Positions 32,513-40,774 of a DNA stretch of 64,000 bases are shown in pieces; positions within the stretch are counted from its first letter, which is position 1, and every line of letters starts with the position of its first letter. The notes under the pieces were generated by a model, which made no database searches, had not been told where the DNA came from, and saw only the letters and a program-made list of their open reading frames with translations. The DNA is taken from positions 310,001 through 374,000 of the forward strand of contig NZ_JACHGV010000007.1 in assembly GCF_014202475.1 (NCBI RefSeq). The letters run 5' to 3'. Made by a program: the position numbers and the translations under genes. The stretch is from Streptomyces paradoxus (lineage in GTDB: Bacteria > Actinomycetota > Actinomycetes > Streptomycetales > Streptomycetaceae).

Positions 32513-33189
32513 GCGGTCCACGCGGCGAGCTGCGCGCGCACCCACGCGGCGACGTCCGCCACCCCGGTCCCACCCCGCAACGACTGGAAGACGACGGGCA
32601 GTTCGGCCCGCTGCGCCTTGGCGTCGGCGGCCATCCGGGCGAGGTCGGAGCCGACGTACGGGGCGAGGTCGGTCTTGTTGACGACGAGCAGGTCGGCGGT
32701 GGTCACGCCGGGGCCGCCCTTGCGCGGGATGTCGTCGCCCCCGGCCACGTCGATCACGAAGATCTGCGCGTCGACGAGCCCCTTGGAGAAGGTGGCGGTG
32801 AGGTTGTCCCCGCCGGACTCCACGAGCACCAGGTCCAGCGGCCCGACGGCGTCCTCCAGGTCCTCCACCGCTTCCAGGTTCGCGGAGATGTCGTCCCGGA
32901 TCGCGGTGTGCGGGCAGGCGCCCGTCTCCACGGCGGTGATCCGCTCGGGCGGCAGCACGGCCTCGCGGAGCAGGAACTCGGCGTCCTCCCGGGTGTAGAT
33001 GTCGTTGGTGACGACGGCGAGCGACAGTTCGTCGCGCAGCGCCCGGCAGAGCGCGGCGACGGTGGCGGTCTTCCCGGAGCCGACGGGGCCGCCGAGCCCG
33101 ATGCGGAGCGCTCTGCGGGTTCCGTCGGGGCGGTGGGCGTCGGCGCCGAGGGCGGTGGGGCCGTCGGGGTTGGGGTGGTCGAGGTGCAT
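32509..33189 (-). CDS. ureG: urease accessory GTPase UreG
   Basis: A 226-residue SIMIBI GTPase that drives nickel transfer to urease. P-loop [16 protein letters not shown] (about residues 34-49), [13 protein letters not shown] with the conserved nickel Cys-Pro-His, [14 protein letters not shown] and the [10 protein letters not shown] specificity motif are present. The N-terminal 25 residues are a His-containing tail ([23 protein letters not shown]), as often in UreG. A 164-bp gap separates it from ureF; that gap has a small stem (CCGCG-N4-CGCGG, 33272-33285) and no gene. Confidence 0.95.
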   Translation of the reverse strand: MHLDHPNPDGPTALGADAHRPDGTRRALRIGLGGPVGSGKTATVAALCRALRDELSLAVVTNDIYTREDAEFLLREAVLPPERITAVETGACPHTAIRDDISANLEAVEDLEDAVGPLDLVLVESGGDNLTATFSKGLVDAQIFVIDVAGGDDIPRKGGPGVTTADLLVVNKTDLAPYVGSDLARMAADAKAQRAELPVVFQSLRGGTGVADVAAWVRAQLAAWTA

Positions 33190-33353
33190 GTGCGGCTCCT
33201 GGTGGGGCAGGCCCGGGTTTGCGGGCGATGTGGCGGGCGCTGGTGTCGGGGTGCGGGTGGGTGGGGGCCGGCCGCGCTCACGCGGCGGAGCCGCATCTCG
33301 AACACGGCCCCGCGCCCCTTGAGGGGGTGGTATGCGCGGCGTTCAGAAGGCAG

Positions 33354-34028
33354 CTACGAGGCGAACAGCCGTACCGGCCACCCCGCATGCACCTCCGCCC
33401 CGATTTCCAGTAGAGGTGCCGACCCCGCCGGCAGCGCGTCGACCCCCTCGTCGACGACTCTCCGCGCCGCCTCCACCGCCCGGTCCACGACCCGGTCCAC
33501 CTCCCACGCCAGCCTTGCCAGCGCCCCCGTCGCGTCGAACGGATCGAGGCTCAGCAACCGCACCGTCGCCGAGGCGGGCCCGCTCACGTTCTCGTAGGCC
33601 GCGCAGTACGCCGCGTCGACCGGGCCCAGTCCCGCCGCCCGGGCCGCCAGCCCCAGCACCACCGGCTGGTGCGCCCCCTTGGGGAACTCCCGGCCGAGCG
33701 CGTCCAGTTCGGCACTCGGCCAGGTCGCCCGCGCGGCCCGCAGCAGCTGCCGCCCCAGCTTGCGGGCGGCGGCCCGCAGGGCGGGCGAGGATGTCCGCGC
33801 GTCCGCGGCGCGGTCCAGCGCGACGGGATCGATCCCGAGTGCCGCGGCCGCGGACAGCCCCGCGGCCACCAGCCCCGCCGTGTGCAACCGCCCCCGGCAG
33901 AACTCCTCCAGGCTCGCCGCCCCACTGATCCGCCCGGCCTTGACCGCCGCCTCGGCACCGCCGGAGTGTGCGTGTCCTCCGGCGGGAAACCGGCCGTCGG
34001 CCAGGACGAGAAGCGCTGCTCGTGACAT
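33354..34028 (-). CDS. ureF: urease accessory protein UreF
   Basis: A 224-residue all-helical protein that acts as a gate for UreG in the activation complex. It begins SRAALLVLADGRFPAGGHAHSGGAEAA, the UreF N-terminus. The conserved helix pattern continues to the C-terminal SVxxD-like LLSLDPFDATGALARL. The ATG at 34028 lies 10 bp after the ureC stop. Its position between ureC and ureG is the standard order. Confidence 0.9.
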   Translation of the reverse strand: MSRAALLVLADGRFPAGGHAHSGGAEAAVKAGRISGAASLEEFCRGRLHTAGLVAAGLSAAAALGIDPVALDRAADARTSSPALRAAARKLGRQLLRAARATWPSAELDALGREFPKGAHQPVVLGLAARAAGLGPVDAAYCAAYENVSGPASATVRLLSLDPFDATGALARLAWEVDRVVDRAVEAARRVVDEGVDALPAGSAPLLEIGAEVHAGWPVRLFAS

Positions 34029-34038
34029 CAGACCACCC

Positions 34039-35760
34039 TCAGAACAGGAAGTACCGCTGAGCCATGGGCAGTTCGGCCGCGGGCGCCGCCTCGACCAGCT
34101 CTCCGTCGATGTGCACGGCGAAGCTGTCCGGGTCGACCCGCACCTCGGGCCGCGCGTCGTTCTCCCGCATGTCGGCCTTGGTCACACCGCGCGTCGACTC
34201 GATCGCCACGAACCGCTTCCCGAGCCCCAGCCGCTCCGGCAGGCCGGCCTCGACGGCCATGGGGGCTACGAAGTTCAGGGAGTTGGCGGCGGGCGCCCGC
34301 CCGATCGCCCCGTACATCGGGCGGGGCAGGATCGGCTGGGGCGTGGGGATCGAGGCGTTCGCGTCGCCCATCTGCGCGTACGCGATCTGCCCGCCCTTGA
34401 TGACGAGCTGCGGCTTCACACCGAAGAACGCCGGCTCCCACAGCACCAGGTCGGCCAGCTTGCCGCTCTCGACCGATCCGATCTCCCGGGCCAGGCCCTG
34501 GGCGAGCGCCGGGTTGATCGTGTACTTGGCGACATAGCGACGCACCCGGTGGTTGTCGGCGCGTCCGTCCCCGGGGAGCGCGCCCCGCCGCCGCTTCATC
34601 ACGTGCGCGGTCTGCCAGGTCCGCATGACGACCTCGCCGACGCGCCCCATGGCCTGGGAGTCGGACGAGATGATCGAGATCGCGCCCAGGTCGTGCAGCA
34701 CATCCTCCGCGCCGATCGTGGACGGCCGGATCCGGGACTCGGCGAAGGCCAGGTCCTCCGGCACCGCCGGGTTGAGGTGGTGGCACACCATCAGCATGTC
34801 GAGGTGTTCCTCGGCGGTGTTGACGGTGAACGGCCGAGTCGGGTTCGTGGAGCTGGGCAGGACGTACGACTCGGAGACCACGGTCATGATGTCCGGCGCG
34901 TGCCCGCCGCCCGCACCCTCGGTGTGGTACGCGTGGATGCCCCGGCCGGCGATCGCGGCCAGGGTGTCGCCGACGAACCCGGCCTCGTTGAGCGTGTCGG
35001 TGTGGATGGCGACCTGGATGCCGGTCTGCTCTGCGACGGTCAGCGAGGCGTCGATGACGGCCGGGGTGGAGCCCCAGTCCTCGTGCAGCTTCAGACCGAG
35101 CGCACCGCCCCGGATCTGCGACAGCATCGCCTCGTGGGAGACGGTGTTGCCCTTGCCGAGCAGCCCGATGTTGAGGGGATGGGCCTCCATGGCCTCCAGC
35201 ATCCGCGCGAGGTGCCAGGGGCCGGGCGTCACGGTGGTGGCCTTGGAGCCCTCGGCCGGGCCCGTTCCGCCGCCGACGAGGGTCGTGATGCCGGAGGACA
35301 AGGCCTCGTCGGCGATCTGCGGGCAGATGAAGTGGACGTGCGCGTCGATCGCACCGGCCGTGAGGATCCGCCCGTTGCCGGCGATGATCTCGGTCTCGGG
35401 GCCGATGACCAGGTCGGGGTGGACACCGTCCATGGTGTCGGGGTTGCCGGCCTTGCCGATGCCGGTGATCCGGCCGTCGCGGATGCCGATGTCGGCCTTG
35501 ACGATCCCCCAGTGGTCGATGATCACCGCGCCGGTGACGACGGTGTCGGGGGTGCCTTCCGCGCGTGTGGCACGGGCCTGGCCCATGGACTCACGGATGA
35601 CCTTGCCGCCGCCGAACACGGCCTCGTCGCCGGCGCGTCCCGGCCCGCCGGAGCGGTCTTCCTCGATCTCGACCAGCAGGTCGGTGTCGGCGAGGCGGAT
35701 CCGGTCGCCGGTGGTCGGGCCGAACAGGTCGGCGTAGGCGGCACGCGAGATCTCAGGCAT
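34039..35760 (-). CDS. ureC: urease alpha subunit
   Basis: A 573-residue catalytic subunit hydrolysing urea to ammonia and carbamate. Nickel-centre residues are intact: HVHFICPQ (HxH), the carbamylated lysine in [27 protein letters not shown], and the flap histidine in MVCHHLNP. The start is ATG 35760 ([19 protein letters not shown]), supported by GGAGGT eight nt upstream; a GTG three codons earlier falls inside that site. It overlaps the ureB end by 8 nt. Confidence 0.96.
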   Translation of the reverse strand: MPEISRAAYADLFGPTTGDRIRLADTDLLVEIEEDRSGGPGRAGDEAVFGGGKVIRESMGQARATRAEGTPDTVVTGAVIIDHWGIVKADIGIRDGRITGIGKAGNPDTMDGVHPDLVIGPETEIIAGNGRILTAGAIDAHVHFICPQIADEALSSGITTLVGGGTGPAEGSKATTVTPGPWHLARMLEAMEAHPLNIGLLGKGNTVSHEAMLSQIRGGALGLKLHEDWGSTPAVIDASLTVAEQTGIQVAIHTDTLNEAGFVGDTLAAIAGRGIHAYHTEGAGGGHAPDIMTVVSESYVLPSSTNPTRPFTVNTAEEHLDMLMVCHHLNPAVPEDLAFAESRIRPSTIGAEDVLHDLGAISIISSDSQAMGRVGEVVMRTWQTAHVMKRRRGALPGDGRADNHRVRRYVAKYTINPALAQGLAREIGSVESGKLADLVLWEPAFFGVKPQLVIKGGQIAYAQMGDANASIPTPQPILPRPMYGAIGRAPAANSLNFVAPMAVEAGLPERLGLGKRFVAIESTRGVTKADMRENDARPEVRVDPDSFAVHIDGELVEAAPAAELPMAQRYFLF

Positions 35761-36064
35761 CGAGGGCACCTCCGGTCTCCCCGCGCAGACCGGGCACCAC
35801 GCGGGCGCCGGCCAGCGGAACGAGTTCGACCTCGACGGGGATCCCGGGCTCGAAGCGCACCGCGGTGCCGGCGGCGACGTTCAGCCGCCTGCCGCGCGCG
35901 GCGGCACGGTCGAACTCCAGGCCGGGGTTGGCCTCGGCGAAGTGGTAGTGGGAGCCGACCTGCACTGGCCGGTCGGCGGCGTTGAGGACGGTGAGCCGGA
36001 CGGCCTCGCGGCCCTCGTTGTAGGCAATCGTCCCGTCGGCGAACAGGATCTCTCCGGGAATCAC
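35753..36064 (-). CDS. ureB: urease beta subunit
   Basis: A 103-residue structural subunit. Conserved [20 protein letters not shown] opens it, and [22 protein letters not shown] is the family core. The GTG at 36064 was chosen because it starts the family N-terminus and has GGGGAGG five nt upstream; an ATG 10 codons earlier would overlap ureA. It is separate from ureA, as in other Streptomyces (not a fused gamma-beta subunit). Confidence 0.93.
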   Translation of the reverse strand: MIPGEILFADGTIAYNEGREAVRLTVLNAADRPVQVGSHYHFAEANPGLEFDRAAARGRRLNVAAGTAVRFEPGIPVEVELVPLAGARVVPGLRGETGGALDA

Positions 36065-36077
36065 GGCGGCCTCCCCG

Positions 36078-36380
<303 letters not shown>

Positions 36381-36481
36381 GTCCCACCTCACAGTCCTCG
36401 CTCCGGGCGGTGCGGGGCCCGGCTGCCGCGGCCACGGGGCAAAGTGCCAGGTGGCGTGGAGCGGCAGGCTAGTTGGACCGC

Positions 36482-36497
36482 GTTTCGGGCACGTTAA
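36482..36497 (-). promoter_or_regulatory. GlnR-like box TTAAC-N6-GAAAC upstream of ureA
   Basis: Read on the minus strand, TTAAC (36497-36493), six bases GTGCCC, then GAAAC (36486-36482). This fits the GlnR element gTnAc-n6-GaAAc except for its first base. It sits 102-117 bp before ureA, overlapping the TetR stop codon, and just upstream of a TAGCCT -10 candidate. GlnR control of urease is reported in S. coelicolor; here it is inferred. Confidence 0.55.
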
Positions 36498-37141
36498 CCG
36501 AGCTGTGATCCACCGGCCGCGGTGTCCACGTCCCGCATGCTGGTCAGCGCCCGCAGACCGTCCCGGAGGACCTCGACCGGGGCGGGTCCGAAGAGGGACT
36601 GCTGTGCGATGAACCCGAGGACGCAGGCGATCATCGTGCGGGCCACGTGGTCCGGCGTCACGTCGGCGCGCATCATCCCGGCCTGCTGATAGCCCTCGAC
36701 GATCCTCCCCCAGGCCGCGCGGACCGAGCCGTAGCCCTCCCGCAGGATGAGCGCCAGCTCGTCGTTGCGCAGGGTCTCCGTCCACACCTGGACGACGAGC
36801 CGCGGAAAGGCGGGCCGGCCGTCGACGACCAGGGACTCCCGGGCGGCCAGCGTCCTGCCGAGGACGGAGGCGACGAGTTCGTCCGGCGGCGGGGGCGGAC
36901 TCTGCCGCACCGCCTCCTCGAACGCCTCGCGGACCGAGCCGAGCACCTCGGCGACGATCGCGCCGATCAGTTCCTCCTTGCCGCTGAAGTAGCGGTACAC
37001 GGCGCCCGCCGAGAGGTCGACCTCCTTCAGCACGTCCTGCATGGACGTGGCGTGGAAGCCGTTGCGGGCGAAGCAGAGCGCGGCGCCGTCGAGGATCTGG
37101 CGGCGGCGGGCGTCGAGATGTTCCTGGGAGACGCGTGCCAT
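36494..37141 (-). CDS. TetR-family transcriptional regulator
   Basis: A 215-residue regulator. The HTH lies at about 8-55 ([21 protein letters not shown] then [18 protein letters not shown]). The C-terminal domain is acidic and helical, of TetR_C type. It is divergent from the membrane protein at 37269 with a 127-bp gap carrying two related 19-bp sites, so it likely represses that gene and itself. ATG 37141 begins [15 protein letters not shown] minus-strand TTGTCA/17 bp/TACTTT promoter overlaps one of the sites and ends near the start codon. Confidence 0.88.
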   Translation of the reverse strand: MARVSQEHLDARRRQILDGAALCFARNGFHATSMQDVLKEVDLSAGAVYRYFSGKEELIGAIVAEVLGSVREAFEEAVRQSPPPPPDELVASVLGRTLAARESLVVDGRPAFPRLVVQVWTETLRNDELALILREGYGSVRAAWGRIVEGYQQAGMMRADVTPDHVARTMIACVLGFIAQQSLFGPAPVEVLRDGLRALTSMRDVDTAAGGSQLG

Positions 37142-37153
37142 GGTCCACAAAGT

Positions 37154-37229
37154 AAAACGAATATTCATTCTTGACAAGCTCCCGCCGGCGGAGCACGGTG
37201 AGAGCAGAGCAAAACGAACGATCCTTCTT
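37154..37229. promoter_or_regulatory. two 19-bp direct repeats AAAACGAA...TTCTT, candidate operators
   Basis: Sites at 37154-37172 and 37211-37229 share 15 of 19 positions (AAAACGAA-N3-TC-N-TTCTT), spaced 57 bp start to start, nearly whole helical turns apart. The first contains the palindrome GAATATTC. Both are AT-rich against very GC-rich surroundings and flank the promoters of the divergent tetR and membrane-protein genes. They are best read as TetR binding sites. Confidence 0.5.
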
Positions 37230-37268
37230 TTTAGCGCTCCTCCGGTCCGCTCACTCCAGGAGACCCTC

Positions 37269-38261
37269 ATGCCTTCCCGCAACCGCCGCGTGATCGCGGT
37301 CGTCGTCCTCGTGCCCGTCCTGGCCGCCCTCGCCCTGTGGGCCTTCGCCTGGCCCGCCTCCCGTATCGCGCCCCGCGACCTGCCGCTGGGCGTGGCCGGA
37401 CCGCCGGCCGCGGTGGCCCAGGTCGAGAGGCAGCTGGAGCGGCACGAGGGCGCCTTCGAGATCCACCGCTACGCCGACGAGGCCGCCGCCCGGGACGCCA
37501 TCGAGGACCGGAGCGTGTACGGGGCGGTGGTGGTCACACCGCAGGGCCCCGAACTGCTCACCGCGTCGGCGGCCGGACCGGCCGTCGCGCAGTTCCTCCA
37601 GCAGGCCGTGGCGCAGCAGGCCGCCGCCGGGGGCGCACAGGTGAAGACGGTCGATGTCGTGCCCACCCCGGCCAGTGATCCGCGCGGCGCCGGGCTGACC
37701 GCCGCCGTACTGCCGCTCGCCCTGGCCGGCATCGCGGCGGGCGCCGTGGTCACCCTGCTCGGGCTGCGCGGCGTCCGGGCCGCGCTCGCTCTGCTCGGCG
37801 CGTCCGCCCTGGTGGGCGTGGCCGCTGCCGGGATCACGCACAGCTGGCTCGGGGCACTCGGCGGCGACTGGTGGGCGGAAGCGGGTGTGCTCGCGCTGTC
37901 CACGCTGGCCGTCGGCGGCGCCGTCGCCGGACTCGCCGCCCTGATCGGCCCCGCCGGCACGGGCCTCGCGGCCGCCGTGGTGATGCTGCTCGGCAACCCG
38001 TTCTCCGGCGCCACCTCGGCCCCGGAGATGCTGCCGGAGCCGGCCGGCGTGCTCGGTCAGTGGCTGCCGCCCGGCGCGGGGACGACCCTGCTGCGCTCGG
38101 TGTCTTCCTTCGACGGCGCGGCGGCGACCGGCCCCGCCCTGACCCTGGCCTGGTGGGCGGTGCTGGGCCTGGGTGCCGTCCTGCTCGGCGGCTCGCTCCG
38201 GGCGCGGAAGGCGGGCGCCGAGCCCGCGGCCGGCCACCGGGAACTCTCGGCCGTCGGCTGA
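37269..38261 (+). CDS. membrane protein, YhgE/Pip or ABC-2-permease-like
   Basis: A 330-residue integral membrane protein. One N-terminal helix (about 8-28), an extracytoplasmic domain (about 30-140, with LPLGVAGPPAAVAQVERQLE and AVVVTPQGPELLTASAAG), then six hydrophobic segments from about 145 to 315. This layout matches YhgE/Pip-like and ABC-2 export permeases, but no ATPase is adjacent. The extracytoplasmic part resembles the beta-rich region of those proteins. Divergence from a TetR gene suggests inducible efflux. The ATG at 37269 follows CAGGAGA. Confidence 0.75.
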   Translation: MPSRNRRVIAVVVLVPVLAALALWAFAWPASRIAPRDLPLGVAGPPAAVAQVERQLERHEGAFEIHRYADEAAARDAIEDRSVYGAVVVTPQGPELLTASAAGPAVAQFLQQAVAQQAAAGGAQVKTVDVVPTPASDPRGAGLTAAVLPLALAGIAAGAVVTLLGLRGVRAALALLGASALVGVAAAGITHSWLGALGGDWWAEAGVLALSTLAVGGAVAGLAALIGPAGTGLAAAVVMLLGNPFSGATSAPEMLPEPAGVLGQWLPPGAGTTLLRSVSSFDGAAATGPALTLAWWAVLGLGAVLLGGSLRARKAGAEPAAGHRELSAVG

Positions 38262-38279
38262 CCGGCACCCCCACGAAGC

Positions 38280-38319
38280 GACCGTGCGTCCCCGCTGTAG
38301 CGGACGGGGACGCACGGTC
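38280..38319. terminator. 15-bp perfect hairpin between convergent genes
   Basis: GACCGTGCGTCCCCG pairs perfectly with CGGGGACGCACGGTC around a 10-nt loop, followed by TTTCGTCT. It lies between the plus-strand membrane protein and the minus-strand Phd-type gene and should serve both, though the T-rich side favours the plus strand. Confidence 0.8.
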
Positions 38320-38342
38320 TTTCGTCTGTCCGGGGCCGGGCC

Positions 38343-38627
38343 CTAGTGGCCGGCCCTCCGGTGCTCCGCCGCGATGCCGAACCGCTGGGGTTCACCAGGA
38401 GCGGACGCGACCTCGCGGACCGTGGAGACGGCGCTGATCACCGGCTCCTCCGCGGACGCCGCGAGCTCCTGGGGCTCTTCGAGTCGCCGCAGGTCATCGG
38501 CCGAGACGAGGGCGACGAGAGGCTTGCCGTGCCGGGTGACGACGACGCGTTCGCCGCCGTACACCACGCGGTTGATCAGGTCGGCGAGCTCAGCCCTGGC
38601 TTGCGTCACCGGAATCTCGTAGGCCAT
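38343..38627 (-). CDS. Phd/YefM-family antitoxin without adjacent toxin
   Basis: A 94-residue protein whose first 60 residues are a Phd/YefM DNA-binding domain: [20 protein letters not shown], then [28 protein letters not shown]. The C-terminal tail (about 60-94) is where such antitoxins wrap their toxin. No RelE/YoeB, Doc or other toxin-sized frame follows on the minus strand: the next 60 bp hold only the hairpin and then a convergent gene. TATGAT (38639-38634 minus) lies 6 nt before the ATG, implying a leaderless message. It is divergent from the clpP variant, 89 bp apart. Confidence 0.82.
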   Translation of the reverse strand: MAYEIPVTQARAELADLINRVVYGGERVVVTRHGKPLVALVSADDLRRLEEPQELAASAEEPVISAVSTVREVASAPGEPQRFGIAAEHRRAGH

Positions 38628-38642
38628 GTCCCCATCATAACG

Positions 38643-38671
38643 TGACGTACGTCCTGTACATTTTTTACAGA
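38643..38671 (+). promoter_or_regulatory. candidate clpP promoter with GTAC repeats
   Basis: TGACGT (38643-38648), a 17-bp spacer and TACAGA (38666-38671), 46-74 bp before clpP. The spacer holds GTAC (38647) and TGTACA (38655-38660), possible operator half-sites. The divergent Phd-type gene shares this 89-bp region, so its product could regulate both. Confidence 0.4.
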
Positions 38672-38716
38672 GACAGCCGTCGCCGGAGACGGCTGCGCCG
38701 CGAGGAGGGGTTCGCC

Positions 38717-39352
38717 ATGACCCGACCGTCCGCCCGCCATGTGCTGCCCGAGTTCACCGATCGCACGGCGTCCGGGCAACGGACGATGGATCCGTACTCG
38801 AAGCTCCTGGAGGAGCGGATCGTCTTCCTCGGGGCGCCTGTGGACGAGACCTCGGCGAACGACGTCATGGCCCAGTTCATGCACCTGGAGCACCAGGCCC
38901 CGGAGCGGGACATCTCGCTGTACATCAACTCCCCCGGCGGCACCTTCCACGCGATGACGGCCATCCACGACACGATGCGGTACGTCTCCTGCGACGTGGA
39001 GACGATCTGCCTGGGCCAGGCCGGTGCCGCCGCCTCGGTACTCCTGGCGGCGGGCACGCCCGGCAAGCGATTCGCGCTGCCCGACGCCCGCCTGGTGATC
39101 CATCAGCCCGCGCTGCCCGAGCCGGTCCGGGGGCAGGCCAGTGATCTGGCGATCCAGGCCGACGAGTTGACGCGCATCCGGAGCCGGATGGAGGAACTGC
39201 TCGCGCTGCACACGGGCCGCCCCCGGGAGCAGGTGAGCACGGACATCGAGCGGGAGAAGATCCTGACCGCCCAGGAGGCGGTGGACTACGGCCTGGTGGA
39301 CGGGATCATCCCCGGCCGCAGGACCCCCCTCGCACCGCCGACCGGACGGTGA
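38717..39352 (+). CDS. clpP: ClpP-family protein with catalytic serine position replaced
   Basis: A 211-residue ClpP-fold protein. [36 protein letters not shown] (catalytic histidine) and the [21 protein letters not shown] region (catalytic Asp) are conserved. The nucleophile segment of ordinary ClpP, GQAAS, reads GQAGAAAS here: the serine position is alanine, and the nearest serine is three residues later. It may be an inactive or altered subunit that mixes with active ClpP rings. The leader has a perfect hairpin (CAGCCGTC-N6-GACGGCTG, 38674-38695) before GAGGAGGGG and ATG 38717. Seven bp separate it from the next gene. Confidence 0.88.
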   Translation: MTRPSARHVLPEFTDRTASGQRTMDPYSKLLEERIVFLGAPVDETSANDVMAQFMHLEHQAPERDISLYINSPGGTFHAMTAIHDTMRYVSCDVETICLGQAGAAASVLLAAGTPGKRFALPDARLVIHQPALPEPVRGQASDLAIQADELTRIRSRMEELLALHTGRPREQVSTDIEREKILTAQEAVDYGLVDGIIPGRRTPLAPPTGR

Positions 39353-39359
39353 GGCCCCG

Positions 39360-39668
39360 GTGCTCCCGCCCGAACTGCCGCCGCTGCCCGCCCTGACACG
39401 CGCCGAGGCGGAACTGATCGACCGTTACCTCGACGTCGTCGACCTTCTCGGCCGCATCAACCCGGCCCAGGACGGCGACACCTACCGCGGACTGCGCGCC
39501 GCCCAGGCCCTGGTCGGCAAGGCGACCGCATTGCGTGACGCGTTGGCCCTGATGCATCAGCGGGGCGAGACGGAACTGCACGCCGGCACGCTGGCCCGGG
39601 CACTGCGGGTGCTGGACGGCGAGCGGCGCACGGCCCGGCTCACCCTGCCCCCGGAGTCCGTCAGTTGA
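39360..39668 (+). CDS. small helical protein downstream of clpP
   Basis: A 102-residue protein starting at GTG 39360, 7 bp after the clpP-variant stop, so it is almost certainly co-translated. The N-terminus is proline/leucine-rich (LPPELPPLPALT) and the rest is predicted helical, charged and cysteine-free (RAEAELIDRYLDVVDLLGRI; RGLRAAQALVGKATALRDAL). I do not recognise the family. The context suggests a partner, adaptor or regulator of the ClpP-like protein. Confidence 0.7.
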   Translation: MLPPELPPLPALTRAEAELIDRYLDVVDLLGRINPAQDGDTYRGLRAAQALVGKATALRDALALMHQRGETELHAGTLARALRVLDGERRTARLTLPPESVS

Positions 39669-39679
39669 CGCGGAACCCT

Positions 39680-39717
39680 CGGTCCGGACAACCGCTCCGT
39701 CATCGAGGCGTCCGGAC
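39680..39717. terminator. hairpin after the clpP pair
   Basis: GGTCCGGAC (39680-39688) pairs perfectly with GTCCGGACC (39709-39717) across a 20-nt loop, 12 bp after the stop of the small gene. It likely ends the clpP transcript. Confidence 0.5.
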
Positions 39718-40001
39718 CTGAGTCGAAACGGACCAAAAGACGTACCCCTGTTCGGAGTAGGCGGGAGACCAATTTTGGGACCGTTCCGGTTGCGCAACGC
39801 GCGTAGCCCAAGGACAGAATGGGGCATTCCGTCGCTGGTCCGGGGGCCGCGAATCCGTGGACAGTGGCTCGAACGCACACGTGTCCACCCGAACGGGCGA
39901 GTGGTGAGTAACAACACAAATCCCCGGTTCCGTTGGGAAATCCGGACAGGCATGCGCCAAGATCCCTGTCTGACGACAAGCCCCCGCCGCTGTGGCGGGG
40001 C
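39718..40001. other. noncoding upstream region of the riboswitch
   Basis: The clpP-NlpC gap is 551 bp in total. This part holds no gene that I can support. It has lower G+C than its surroundings and an 8-bp palindrome TTGCGCAA (39790-39797). The promoter driving the riboswitch and NlpC/P60 gene must be here, but I could not fix its hexamers. Confidence 0.4.
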
Positions 40002-40200
40002 GATCCGGGCGGACGCCGAGTCCTGCCGCCGCCCGGATGACCGGTCGACAGGAGTGGATCGGCAGGAGTGGAGGACCCAAGCACGACGGGTCGCCGGGAC
40101 GGTCACGCCATGACCTGACCCGAGCAGCCCTTGGGGTGAAGCCGCGTCAGCGGCCGGGCAACTTCGCCAGCCCGAATCCGACAGGTCATCCTTCACAGGC
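40002..40200 (+). ncRNA. ydaO/yuaA (cyclic di-AMP) riboswitch
   Basis: The leader of the NlpC/P60 gene carries the conserved ydaO blocks: GATCCGGGCGGACGCCGAGT near the 5' end, CCGGATGACCGG, GGAGTGGAGGACCCAAGCA, GGGGTGAAGCCG, and near the 3' end GGGCAACTTCGCCAGCCCGAA followed by TCCGACAGGTCATCC. These have the spacing known from Streptomyces leaders of cell-wall hydrolase genes. The ligand c-di-AMP normally turns expression off. Boundaries are approximate (5' end 40000-40010; 3' end 40195-40212). The sequence match is by eye; no covariance search was run. Confidence 0.85.
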
Positions 40201-40219
40201 GGCTGACGAAGGGTTGCGC

Positions 40220-40693
40220 ATGACTGCGCTCAATCGTGTCCCGTCGCTCATGGTCCGGGCCGGCACGGCCTCGGCGCTCACCATCGCCGCCGTGGGCGGT
40301 TCGATCGTGGCGCCCGGCTTCACCTCCGAGGCCGCGGCAGCCACGCCGGCGACCAAGGCACTCCAGATCGCTGCATCCAAGAAGGGTTCGCCCTACAAGT
40401 ACGGGGCCACCGGTCCGCACCGGTTCGACTGCTCCGGGCTCACGCTCTACTCGTTCAAGAAGGCCGGCAAGAAGCTCCCCCGCACGGCTGCCCAGCAGTA
40501 CAACAAGACGCGCCACATCTCCGCCAAGAACCGCAAGGCGGGCGACCTGGTGTTCTTCCACTCGGGCAGCAACGTGTACCACGTCGGTATCTACGCGGGT
40601 AAGAACAAGCTCTGGCACTCCCCGAAGAGCGGGGACGTGGTGCGGCTGCAGAAGATCTGGACCAAGAGCGTCTGGTACGGGCGCGTGAAGTGA
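40220..40693 (+). CDS. secreted NlpC/P60 peptidoglycan endopeptidase
   Basis: A 157-residue exported cell-wall hydrolase. A signal peptide (about 1-40, with RAGTASALTIAAVGGSIVAPG and AAA cleavage) is followed by the NlpC/P60 domain. C71 in RFDCSGLT, H121 in VYHVGIY and H133 form the catalytic triad; the GDLVFFH signature lies between. It should cut between D-gamma-glutamyl and diamino acid residues of stem peptides. It has no cell-wall anchoring domain. Expression is predicted to be under the upstream c-di-AMP riboswitch. A 16-bp hairpin follows the stop. Confidence 0.9.
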   Translation: MTALNRVPSLMVRAGTASALTIAAVGGSIVAPGFTSEAAAATPATKALQIAASKKGSPYKYGATGPHRFDCSGLTLYSFKKAGKKLPRTAAQQYNKTRHISAKNRKAGDLVFFHSGSNVYHVGIYAGKNKLWHSPKSGDVVRLQKIWTKSVWYGRVK

Positions 40694-40698
40694 TCCGC

Positions 40699-40738
40699 CC
40701 GGCGTGCGGCGGCGTCCTGACGCGCCGCCGCACGCCGG
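40699..40738. terminator. 16-bp perfect hairpin after NlpC/P60 gene
   Basis: CCGGCGTGCGGCGGCG (40699-40714) pairs perfectly with CGCCGCCGCACGCCGG (40723-40738) around TCCTGACG, 5 bp after the stop. No T tract. It is a strong terminator for the riboswitch-controlled gene. Confidence 0.7.
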
Positions 40739-40774
40739 AGCGTGACACGGGCTCTCGTGGATACCCGTGACCCC

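Noticed and set aside
38262-38342. Search for a toxin gene next to the Phd-type antitoxin
   Set aside because: The interval holds only a terminator hairpin; no frame of toxin length fits on the minus strand.
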